In this document: piece after piece, positions 57,163-64,000 of the stretch
How positions within the stretch are numbered: the stretch's first letter is position 1
Layout: the number at the start of each line of letters is the position of its first letter
Source of the DNA: Hespellia sp.
GTDB lineage: Bacteria; Bacillota; Clostridia; Lachnospirales; Lachnospiraceae
Direction: 5' to 3'
DNA length: 64,000 nucleotides
Assembly (NCBI GenBank): GCA_028693555.1
Contig: JAQUVD010000010.1
Location: forward strand, 1-64,000
Notes under the pieces: generated by a model
Databases searched by the model: none
What the model was told of the DNA's origin: nothing
What the model saw: only the letters and a program-made list of their open reading frames with translations
Program-made: the position numbers and the translations under genes

Positions 57163-57501
57163 ATGAAGCCCAAAATAAAAGTGCAGATCGTATCTGAGGA
57201 GGGAGAGAGCTTCTTTGGAATCGGTGTTGCAGAATTACTACATCATGTGGATGAGACCGGGTCGCTCAACAGTGCCTGTCAGAAGATGCATCTGTCTTAC
57301 AGCAAAGGCTGGAAGATTGTAAACCGTGCAGAGAAGCAGCTGGGACATCAATTTATAGAACGGTCCAGCGGCGGTAAGAACGGAGGCGGTTCGCTGCTGA
57401 CAGAAGATGGAAGAAGGTTCTTAGAACAATACGACGAATATAATAAGAAGGTGCAGGAGGCAGCAAAGAAGCTTTATCAGACTTCTTTTTTATTTTCGTA
57501 G
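57163..57501 (+). CDS. modE: ModE-like molybdate-responsive regulator (HTH domain only)
   Basis: 112 residues resembling the N-terminal DNA-binding half of ModE: FGIGVAELLHHVDETGSLNSACQKMHLSYSKGWKIVNRAEKQLG and the wing FIERSSGGKNGGGSLLTEDG. The C-terminal molbindin domains of E. coli ModE are absent, so molybdate sensing is done by this short form in another way or not at all. ATG 57163 follows AGGTGA. Position directly before the cofactor and molybdate-transport genes, with a palindrome at its end, supports the assignment. Confidence 0.82.
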   Translation: MKPKIKVQIVSEEGESFFGIGVAELLHHVDETGSLNSACQKMHLSYSKGWKIVNRAEKQLGHQFIERSSGGKNGGGSLLTEDGRRFLEQYDEYNKKVQEAAKKLYQTSFLFS

Positions 57502-57525
57502 CGTTATGTTTTTAAAAACATAACG
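57502..57525. promoter_or_regulatory. Perfect ModE-like operator palindrome
   Basis: A 24-base perfect palindrome with half-site CGTTATGTTTTT, matching the ModE operator pattern CGTTAT...ATAACG. It begins one base after the modE stop codon and lies 24 bases before the moeA-like start. No T-run follows, so it is not a terminator. Predicted to let ModE repress the cofactor and modABC genes when molybdate is plentiful. Confidence 0.7.
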
Positions 57526-57549
57526 AAAAAGACAGGAGGAAGGTATAAC

Positions 57550-58575
57550 ATGAAATTAATCAAAACGGTAGACGCGGCGGGGACCGTCCTCTGCCATGAT
57601 GTGACGCAGATTATTAAGGGCGTCACAAAGGACGCAGTATTTCGGAAAGGGCATGTCATTGTGGAGGAGGATATTCCCATCCTGCTTTCCATTGGAAAAG
57701 AAAATCTGTATGTGTGGGAAAATCAGGAAGGGATGCTGCATGAAAATGATGCGGCAGAGATTTTGCGGCAGATTTGTCAGGGCAGTCACATGCATCCATC
57801 GGATGTGAAGGAAGGCAAGATAGAATTGATTGCGGACTGCGACGGTATCCTGAAAATTAATGTCCCGGCGATGAACAGGGTCAACGCCCTTGGGGAGATG
57901 ATGATTGCCAGCCGTCACGGCAATTTCCCGGTCAAAAAGGGAGACAAGCTTGCGGGAACAAGAATCATTCCACTGGTCATTGAGAAAGAGAAAATGGACC
58001 GCGCGAGAGAAGCCGCTGGTGAGGCACCGATATTAGAGATTCTGCCGTTTCGAAAGATGAAAGCAGCAATCGTGACAACGGGAAGCGAAGTCTATTATGG
58101 CAGGATCAAAGATACCTTTACTCCGGTTGTAATTGAGAAATTAGAGGAATATGGAATAGAAGTCATGGGACAGACACAATGTAATGATGAATCCCAGATG
58201 GTGACAGACGCAATCAAACACTGGATCGGTGAAGGTGCACAGATGATTCTCTGTACAGGCGGTATGAGTGTGGATCCGGATGATCGCACGCCGCTTGCAA
58301 TCAAGAATGCCGCGACAGAGATCGTTACCTATGGCGCACCGGTGCTTCCGGGAGCAATGTTCATGCTTGCGTATCATGAGGATGTGCCAATTATGGGACT
58401 TCCTGGATGTGTCATGTACGCAAAGCGCACCATATTTGACCTTGCACTGCCTAGATTACTTGCGGGAGAGCGGCTCACAAGAGAAGACTTTTACATATTG
58501 GGGCAGGGCGGATTATGCTTATCCTGTCCGCAGTGCACATTTCCGAATTGTGGTTTCGGAAAAGGAGGAAATTAG
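57550..58575 (+). CDS. MoeA-like molybdopterin-binding protein with a cysteine-rich tail
   Basis: 341 residues. An N-terminal MoeA-like part (to about 170) and a MoCF-type domain: AAIVTTGSEVYYGRIKDTF, MILCTGGMSVDPDDRTP and MGLPGCVMYAKRTIFDLALP. The tail LCLSCPQCTFPNCGFGKGG contains four closely spaced cysteines, not part of classical MoeA. It may insert molybdate or support selenium/sulfur delivery. RBS AGGAGGAAGG precedes it; moaC starts directly after its stop. Confidence 0.8.
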   Translation: MKLIKTVDAAGTVLCHDVTQIIKGVTKDAVFRKGHVIVEEDIPILLSIGKENLYVWENQEGMLHENDAAEILRQICQGSHMHPSDVKEGKIELIADCDGILKINVPAMNRVNALGEMMIASRHGNFPVKKGDKLAGTRIIPLVIEKEKMDRAREAAGEAPILEILPFRKMKAAIVTTGSEVYYGRIKDTFTPVVIEKLEEYGIEVMGQTQCNDESQMVTDAIKHWIGEGAQMILCTGGMSVDPDDRTPLAIKNAATEIVTYGAPVLPGAMFMLAYHEDVPIMGLPGCVMYAKRTIFDLALPRLLAGERLTREDFYILGQGGLCLSCPQCTFPNCGFGKGGN

Positions 58576-59058
58576 ATGGATGAATTGAGTCATTTTGACG
58601 AGAAGGGAAATGCGTTCATGGTGGATGTATCCCAGAAAGACGAGACGAGCCGCGTGGCTGTTGCAGAAGGCTGCATCCGCGTAAACCGTCAGGTGTATGA
58701 GGCAATCGAAGGAAAGACCGTGAAAAAAGGCGATGTGCTGACCGTGGCACAGGTCGCAGGAATCATGGGAACAAAGAAAACAGCAGAGCTGATTCCGATG
58801 TGCCATCTTCTGAATCTATCGAATGCAAAGGTAACATTTGAGATGATGCCGGACACATTGCAGGTAAAAGCGGTGTGCACAGTAAAGACAGAAGGCAAGA
58901 CCGGCGTTGAGATGGAGGCGCTGACCGGTGTGTCAGTTGCGCTGCTGACCATATACGATATGTGCAAAGCGATTGATAAAGCGATGGAAATCGGAGAGAT
59001 TCATCTTTGTACAAAAAGTGGAGGAAAAAGTGGAGACTATAAAAGATTTATTCCATAG
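58576..59058 (+). CDS. moaC: Cyclic pyranopterin monophosphate synthase
   Basis: With MoaA, forms the first pterin intermediate of molybdenum cofactor. 160 residues: [49 protein letters not shown] (active-site region) and [23 protein letters not shown]. It begins immediately after the moeA-like stop and overlaps moaA by 29 bases. Confidence 0.95.
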   Translation: MDELSHFDEKGNAFMVDVSQKDETSRVAVAEGCIRVNRQVYEAIEGKTVKKGDVLTVAQVAGIMGTKKTAELIPMCHLLNLSNAKVTFEMMPDTLQVKAVCTVKTEGKTGVEMEALTGVSVALLTIYDMCKAIDKAMEIGEIHLCTKSGGKSGDYKRFIP

Positions 59059-60031
59059 AAAAATAGATTATGTCCGCATATCGGTGACCGACCGCTGCAA
59101 TTTCAGGTGCACATATTGTATGCCACAGGGACAGTTCATCCCCATGAGTCATACGGATATTCTGACATTTGAGGAGATTGAAAGGCTTTGCAGGGTCTTT
59201 GTCAAAGTGGGCATTCACAAGGTCAAACTGACAGGTGGAGAACCACTTGCGAGAAAGAATTTCATTTCTTTAGTGCGAAAAATAAATCAAATCGAGGGGA
59301 TTGAGCAGGTGACGATGACAACCAATGGGTCACTGCTTGGCGGCTACGTATCAGAGCTTGCAGAAGCCGGACTGGCCGGGATCAACATTAGTCTGGATAC
59401 TTTGAAACCGGATGTGTTTCGGAAACTGACCGGGACAGATGAGCTTTCCAATGTTCTCGATGCGATCCACAAGACGAGCAGGGCAGGGATTCCTTCGGTA
59501 AAGATCAACTGTGTGCCGATGCAGGGGGTCAATGACGATGAACTCTGTGAGATTGCGGCATTTGCCAAAGATGCCCCGATTGAGGTCCGTTTCATTGAGA
59601 TGATGCCAATCGGACAAGGGAAAGGGCAGGCTGGAATCGGCGAGGCAGAAGTGCGGCGCAAGTTAGAAGCAGTCTATGGAAGCCTTGGACCGGTGGATGA
59701 ACAGCTCGGAAATGGACCGGCATCGTATGTGCAGCCGGAAGGATTTCAGGGTCACATTGGATTTATCAGCGCGATTTCACACAAGTTCTGTGAAAGCTGT
59801 AACCGTATTCGCCTGACATCAGATGGGATTCTAAAGCCATGTCTGCAGTATGCAGGGCATGTGAGCCTGAAGGAGCTGCTGCGGACAAACGCGTCAGATG
59901 AACAGATTGAAGCCGTGATCAGACAGACGATTTTAGAAAAACCGCAGTGTCATCAGTTTCGAGAGACAAACGATGCTGATTCGAAGAAAGAGCTGTTGGA
60001 GGAACGAATTATGGCAGGAATCGGAGGGTGA
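59030..60031 (+). CDS. moaA: GTP 3',8-cyclase
   Basis: Radical SAM enzyme for the first step of molybdopterin synthesis. 333 residues: [17 protein letters not shown] binds the SAM cluster, TGGEPL and TTNGSLL follow, and the C-terminal second cluster is [18 protein letters not shown], ending in the diglycine MAGIGG. I chose GTG 59030 because GGAGG at 59020-59024 precedes it and the standard N-terminus begins there; an ATG at 58973 would add 19 residues inside moaC. Confidence 0.93.
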   Translation: METIKDLFHRKIDYVRISVTDRCNFRCTYCMPQGQFIPMSHTDILTFEEIERLCRVFVKVGIHKVKLTGGEPLARKNFISLVRKINQIEGIEQVTMTTNGSLLGGYVSELAEAGLAGINISLDTLKPDVFRKLTGTDELSNVLDAIHKTSRAGIPSVKINCVPMQGVNDDELCEIAAFAKDAPIEVRFIEMMPIGQGKGQAGIGEAEVRRKLEAVYGSLGPVDEQLGNGPASYVQPEGFQGHIGFISAISHKFCESCNRIRLTSDGILKPCLQYAGHVSLKELLRTNASDEQIEAVIRQTILEKPQCHQFRETNDADSKKELLEERIMAGIGG

Positions 60032-60039
60032 GAAAAGAG

Positions 60040-61005
60040 ATGAAAAAAGAGAGAGAAGCAGAGGAGAGCAGCAGAACTGGCATTGTCAGGGCAATCTGTA
60101 TCAGTGAGCGAAAGGGAATTCAAAAGCATGAGGTCGATTACGCCACGTTCCAGCCGGATTATGGCATTGAGGGCGATGCACATGCCGGGCGGTGGCATCG
60201 ACAGGTCAGCCTGCTCTCGGATGAGAAGATTCAGGCGTTCAACGAAAAAGGTGCAGATGTGAAGCCGGGGGCATTTGGCGAAAATCTTGTTGTCAGTGGG
60301 TTTGACTTTCAGAAGATTCCGATAGGGACTCGTTTTGGATGTGGAGCGGTGGTGCTTGAACTGACGCAGCATGGAAAGGAATGCCACAGCCACTGCGAGA
60401 TCTACAAGAAAATGGGCGAATGTATCATGCCGACACAGGGGACATTTGCAGAGGTGATACAGGGCGGAACTATTCACCGTGGGGATATATTGGAACAGCT
60501 TACACAGCGGGATGAACGTTATACCGCCGCGGTCGTAACGCTGAGTGATTCCGGTGTGCGGGGAGAGCGGGAAGATAAAAGCGGTCCCCTGATTGCAGAC
60601 ACACTGGAAAAGAATGGTTACCGTGTCGTTGAACAATTGCTGCTGCCGGATCAGCAGAAGAAGATTGAACAGCAGCTCATCAGACTGGCAGACAGCAGAG
60701 AAGTGAATCTCATTATTACAACCGGTGGGACCGGATTTTCACAGACTGACTGCACACCGGAGGCAACGCTTGCCGTGGCACAGAAAAATGTGCCCGGAAT
60801 CGCAGAGGCCATTCGAAATTACAGTATGACAATTACGAAAAGAGCAATGCTCAGCAGAGAAGCATCGGTCATCCGCGGAAACACATTGATTATCAATTTA
60901 CCGGGAAGCCCCAAGGCAGTTGCAGAATGTATGGACTGCTTTCTGGATCAGCTTCCGCACGGACTGGATATTCTGACAGGAAAAACCGGAAACTGTGCAA
61001 GATAA
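60040..61005 (+). CDS. MOSC domain-MogA fusion protein
   Basis: 321 residues. Residues to about 150: MOSC domain (FQPDYGIEGDAHAGRWHRQVSLL, GAFGENLVVSGFDF, CHSHCEIYKKMGECIMPTQG). Then MogA: AAVVTLSDSGVRGEREDKSGPLIADTL, LIITTGGTGFSQTDCTPEA and LIINLPGSPKAV. MOSC domains bind or transfer sulfur in Mo cofactor maturation; MogA adenylates molybdopterin. One chain does both, after moaA (8-base gap). ATG 60040 preferred over GTG 60028, which abuts its GGAGG. Confidence 0.87.
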   Translation: MKKEREAEESSRTGIVRAICISERKGIQKHEVDYATFQPDYGIEGDAHAGRWHRQVSLLSDEKIQAFNEKGADVKPGAFGENLVVSGFDFQKIPIGTRFGCGAVVLELTQHGKECHSHCEIYKKMGECIMPTQGTFAEVIQGGTIHRGDILEQLTQRDERYTAAVVTLSDSGVRGEREDKSGPLIADTLEKNGYRVVEQLLLPDQQKKIEQQLIRLADSREVNLIITTGGTGFSQTDCTPEATLAVAQKNVPGIAEAIRNYSMTITKRAMLSREASVIRGNTLIINLPGSPKAVAECMDCFLDQLPHGLDILTGKTGNCAR

Positions 61006-61041
61006 TGGATCAGAAACAGTAAAAAAGGAGAACAAAATATT

Positions 61042-61941
61042 ATGAAAAAGAAACTTTTAGCAGGTATGTTAGCAGTAATGATGGTAGTTTCCATGGTAGG
61101 CTGTGGAAGCGCAAAGACAGACAGTACAGAAGGTTCGGCCACTAAGACAGAGGAGAAAAAGACTGCGGATGAACTGGATTCGACAGAGATTACAATTTTT
61201 GCCGCAAAGAGCCTGAATACGGTCATGGAAGAACTGATTGCAAAATACAATGAGACACAGCCAAATGTAACGGTCACAGGAAATTATGACAGCTCAGGTA
61301 CGTTGATGACGCAGATTCAGGAGGGCGCAGCATGTGACGTATTTTTCTCCGCAGCACAGAAACAGATGGATACACTTCAGAATGAGGACAAACTCGTTGT
61401 AGATGGAACACGTCACAATGTAGTGAATAATCAGGTGTGTGTTGTGACGCAGACAGACAGTGCGACAAAGGTAACAGGACTCGAGAACCTTGGCGATGCG
61501 GCAAGTCTTGCAATTGCAGACGGAAGCGTACCGGTTGGTAATTATACAAGAAAAGCACTGATTGCAGCAGGTACCTTAGAGAAGGTCGATGATTCTTCTA
61601 CGATTACCACACAGCAGATTTCGGATGCACTTGGCGGTGTGGAAATCAATGAATGCGCAAATGTTGGTGCAGTTACATCCGCAATCAGCGAGGGAGCGAA
61701 TGAGGTTGGAACCGTATACAAATCAGACACCTATGGATTTGAAGATAAGATCAAAATTTTAGAGGAAGTCAGCTACGATCTGACCGGAGATGTCATCTAT
61801 CCTGTTGCACAGATCCAGAACAAAGAAGCAGATGAACTGCAGCAGAAAGCCGCACTTGATTTTGTGAAATTCCTGATCTCAGATGATGCAAAAGCAATTT
61901 TTGATTCTTACTATTTTGATACAAATGTAAAAGACGAATGA
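61042..61941 (+). CDS. modA: Molybdate ABC transporter substrate-binding lipoprotein
   Basis: 299 residues. Lipoprotein signal LLAGMLAVMMVVSMVGCGSAKT (lipobox VGCG), then a periplasmic-binding fold with TIFAAKSLNTVMEELIAKYNE, CDVFFSAAQKQMD, and SLAIADGSVPVGNYTRKAL. Mature protein is tethered by a lipid on the outer membrane face of the cytoplasmic membrane. GGAG site precedes the ATG; modB follows after 21 bases. Confidence 0.92.
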   Translation: MKKKLLAGMLAVMMVVSMVGCGSAKTDSTEGSATKTEEKKTADELDSTEITIFAAKSLNTVMEELIAKYNETQPNVTVTGNYDSSGTLMTQIQEGAACDVFFSAAQKQMDTLQNEDKLVVDGTRHNVVNNQVCVVTQTDSATKVTGLENLGDAASLAIADGSVPVGNYTRKALIAAGTLEKVDDSSTITTQQISDALGGVEINECANVGAVTSAISEGANEVGTVYKSDTYGFEDKIKILEEVSYDLTGDVIYPVAQIQNKEADELQQKAALDFVKFLISDDAKAIFDSYYFDTNVKDE

Positions 61942-61962
61942 TAGAAAAAGGAGGATATGGGC

Positions 61963-62667
61963 ATGGATGACTGGATGGAGCTATTTCAATCTTTAGACTG
62001 GAGTCCGTTATGGATTTCCCTGAAAACAGGAATCGTGGCAACCATATTCTCTTTTTTTCTGGGGATATTTGCTGCAAGGAAAGTTCTGAAGGCAGGAAAG
62101 AAAACAAGAGCAGTACTGGATGGAATTCTTACGCTGCCGATGGTACTCCCACCGACTGTTGCAGGATTTTTCCTGCTCTTAATCTTTAGCACCAGACGTC
62201 CGTTTGGTGCGCTTTTATATGACAACTTTGACATAAAAGTGGTACAGACATGGCTGGGCTGTATTCTCGCAGCGACCGTGATTTCATTTCCGCTGATGTA
62301 TCGCAATGCCAGGGCAGCGTTTGAACAACTGGATGTGAACCTTGTGTATGCGGCAAGGACGCTGGGCATGTCTGAGACAAAGATCTTCTGGAAGGTGATT
62401 GTGCCGACGGCGGGACCGGGAATTGCGTCCGGTACGATTCTGACATTTGCGCGGGCGCTCGGGGAATATGGTGCAACCTCTATGCTTGCAGGAAATATAC
62501 CCGGAAAGACAGGAACAATCTCACAGAAGATTGCGATGGTCATTCAGGATGGAAATTATGCATTGGCAGGAATCTGGGTTTTGGTGATTATGCTGATTGC
62601 ATTTGGGATTATTGCAGTTATGAATCTGGTGGCAGGAAGCCGCTCAAAAGACACGAAACGATGGTAG
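61963..62667 (+). CDS. modB: Molybdate ABC transporter permease
   Basis: 234 residues with five to six membrane helices and the permease signature ARTLGMSETKIFWKVIVPTAGPGI and FARALGEYGATSML. AAGGAGG at 61948-61954 lies 8 bases from ATG 61963, so I chose it over the ATG two codons upstream. Confidence 0.92.
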   Translation: MDDWMELFQSLDWSPLWISLKTGIVATIFSFFLGIFAARKVLKAGKKTRAVLDGILTLPMVLPPTVAGFFLLLIFSTRRPFGALLYDNFDIKVVQTWLGCILAATVISFPLMYRNARAAFEQLDVNLVYAARTLGMSETKIFWKVIVPTAGPGIASGTILTFARALGEYGATSMLAGNIPGKTGTISQKIAMVIQDGNYALAGIWVLVIMLIAFGIIAVMNLVAGSRSKDTKRW

Positions 62668-62677
62668 GGGAGAGCAT

Positions 62678-63724
62678 ATGGCGATTACGGTAAGGCTGAA
62701 AAACAAGCTGGACAATTTTGAACTGGATATTAATTTCAAATCGGAGAGCAGACGAATTGGAATTCTGGGGGCTTCCGGCTGCGGAAAAAGCATGACGCTC
62801 AAAAGTATCGCCGGGGTACAGCGTGTGGATGCGGGCTATATTGCAATCGATGATACGGTATTTTTTGATTCTGCGCAGAAGATCAATCAGAAGCCGCAGA
62901 AGCGCAGGATTGGATATCTCTTTCAGAATTATGCGCTTTTTCCGACGATGACGGTAAAGCAGAATATCATGGCAGGGCTGCATGGAAGTAAGGCAGAGAA
63001 TGAAGCAAGGGCAGAGCGCATGATCGAGAAATTTCAATTGAAGGGACTTGAAGATCGTGTGCCGGATCAGTTATCAGGGGGGCAGCAGCAGAGGACAGCA
63101 CTTGCAAGAATTATGGCATATCAGCCGAATGTAATTCTTCTGGATGAGCCGTTTTCGGCGCTGGACAGCTTTCTAAGTGACCGCCTGCAGCAGGAAATGT
63201 TAGAGATGCTGCAGGGGTATGAAGGAACGGTGATTCTTGTTTCACATAACCGTGATGAAATCTATCGGTTCAGTCAGGAACTTTTGATCATGGAGGATGG
63301 AAAGATTATTACCCAGGGCGATACGAAGGCAGTATTTCACAGTCCAAAGACAAAGGCTGCGGCAAGACTGACCGGCTGCAAAAATATTGCGGATATCGCA
63401 TATGTGGACGAACATCATTTCCGGATACCGCAGTGGGGCTGTACGATAGAGACGGAAAGAGAACTTCCGCGCAATACTCAGGCAGTAGGTTACCGTGCAC
63501 ATGAATTCGTGCCTGTCTGGGGAGAGCGGCAGAAGAACTGCATCTTATTTGAGCTAAGCAGTATGGCGGAGCTTCCCTTTGAACGAAAGTATTTTATTCG
63601 GGGAAAGGATGATACAGAAATCTGCTGGTTCGTGCAGAAGGATCAATGGAAGATACTGGATCAAAAAGGAAGGCCGGATTATATTCAAATCCGACCCGAA
63701 GAATTATTGTGCTTAAAAAGATAG
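62678..63724 (+). CDS. modC: Molybdate ABC transporter ATP-binding protein
   Basis: 348 residues: Walker A GASGCGKSMT near 31-40, Q-loop in LFQNYALFP, signature LSGGQQQRTALARIM near 135, Walker B VILLDEPFSALDS and the switch His in LVSHNRDEI. The C-terminal 110 residues form a less conserved TOBE-like region. Last gene of the operon; a convergent gene follows. Confidence 0.92.
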   Translation: MAITVRLKNKLDNFELDINFKSESRRIGILGASGCGKSMTLKSIAGVQRVDAGYIAIDDTVFFDSAQKINQKPQKRRIGYLFQNYALFPTMTVKQNIMAGLHGSKAENEARAERMIEKFQLKGLEDRVPDQLSGGQQQRTALARIMAYQPNVILLDEPFSALDSFLSDRLQQEMLEMLQGYEGTVILVSHNRDEIYRFSQELLIMEDGKIITQGDTKAVFHSPKTKAAARLTGCKNIADIAYVDEHHFRIPQWGCTIETERELPRNTQAVGYRAHEFVPVWGERQKNCILFELSSMAELPFERKYFIRGKDDTEICWFVQKDQWKILDQKGRPDYIQIRPEELLCLKR

Positions 63725-63732
63725 CATGCGAT

Positions 63733-64000
63733 CTATTTATTGATCTCAACATAACTGTATAAGGTGTATTTGGAAATGTTGAAGAATTTCGCAACCTTAT
63801 CGCCAGACTTTGTAATCAGGAAAGCGCCGGCATCATTTAAATAGTTAATGGCCTTGATCTTGTCGTCCTTTGTCATAAGTGTGACAGGGACACCCACCAG
63901 AGCAATGGACTGATCAATCAGCTCGTCAAGGATGTCATTTACATCAAGAGTGATCCGCTTTGGCGATTGCGGTATTTCGTTTTCGCTCGTAGTTGGACAG
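63733..64000 (-). CDS. C-terminal part of a YheO-type transcriptional regulator (partial)
   Basis: Reading the minus strand from the window edge gives about 88 residues, including ITLDVNDILDELIDQSIALVG, LMTKDDKIKAINYLNDAGAFL and VAKFFNISKYTLYSYVEINK, the C-terminal helix-turn-helix of the YheO family. The N-terminal PAS-like sensor is outside the window. Such regulators are often found with dpaL-type loci. The gene points back towards modC and could be the regulator of the island. The stop is TTA-adjacent CTA at 63733-63735 (TAG on the coding strand). Confidence 0.7.
   Translation of the reverse strand, partial: CPTTSENEIPQSPKRITLDVNDILDELIDQSIALVGVPVTLMTKDDKIKAINYLNDAGAFLITKSGDKVAKFFNISKYTLYSYVEINK

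Noticed and set aside
57502-57525. Palindrome as a terminator after modE
   Set aside because: No T-run follows in either direction, and the bases match a ModE operator.

Overview
The window is a piece of a low-to-mid GC Firmicutes chromosome, most likely a gut Lachnospiraceae. The support is the rplJ-rplL-rpoB-rpoC block with a Clostridia-style L10 leader, AGGAGG ribosome sites, AddAB in place of RecBCD, a sortase-type tail (SPQTGD) on a surface protein, and a selenium/molybdenum purine-degradation island. I do not name a genus.

Layout. 1-0.5 kb: frameshifted 3' end of a cell-wall-anchored FIVAR protein. 0.55-9.5 kb: L10 leader, rplJ, rplL, rpoB, rpoC. 9.5-18 kb: small hypothetical gene, anchored 5'-nucleotidase, cytidylate-kinase-like protein, PfoR-type membrane protein, small alarmone synthetase, unknown gene, cstA, AraC regulator. 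18-28 kb: a DapF-like protein lacking both catalytic cysteines, addB, addA, glycogen debranching enzyme, tRNA-Cys. 28.2-34.0 kb: a segmental duplication (Rpn-type nuclease plus alpha/beta hydrolase) whose two copies have decayed reciprocally around a ptsG-glcT-like pair.

34.1-63.7 kb is one continuous selenium-dependent molybdenum hydroxylase (SDMH) island. A first plus-strand operon makes and handles the selenium-modified cofactor: DUF3343, selD, yedF, yqeB, cysteine-desulfurase-like, yqeC, mocA. A minus-strand operon carries the lower catabolic pathway and uptake: dpaL, ygeY, ygeW, arcC, NCS2 purine permease. A divergent plus-strand operon carries ridA, ssnA, ygfK, a polyferredoxin, an FAD-less xanthine-dehydrogenase-type hydroxylase, a NuoF/GltD-like flavoprotein and an intact [FeFe]-hydrogenase. 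ModE, molybdenum cofactor synthesis (moeA-like, moaC, moaA, MOSC-MogA fusion) and modABC follow. The window ends in the C-terminus of a YheO-type regulator.

Read as a system (inference): purines enter by the NCS2 permease and are oxidised by the Se/Mo hydroxylase. The ring-opened products are converted through the SsnA, YgeY and YgeW steps to carbamoyl phosphate (ATP by carbamate kinase) and 2,3-diaminopropionate (pyruvate plus ammonia by DpaL, with RidA removing the enamine). Electrons leave the hydroxylase through the ferredoxin and flavoprotein to NAD(P) or, by the hydrogenase, to H2. The hydrogenase inside the operon and a ModE-like palindrome before the cofactor genes are the points most worth testing. 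Elsewhere the strongest oddities are the Cys-less DapF-like protein, the G-tract frameshift in the surface protein, the reciprocal decay of the duplicated cassette, and several regulatory dyads.
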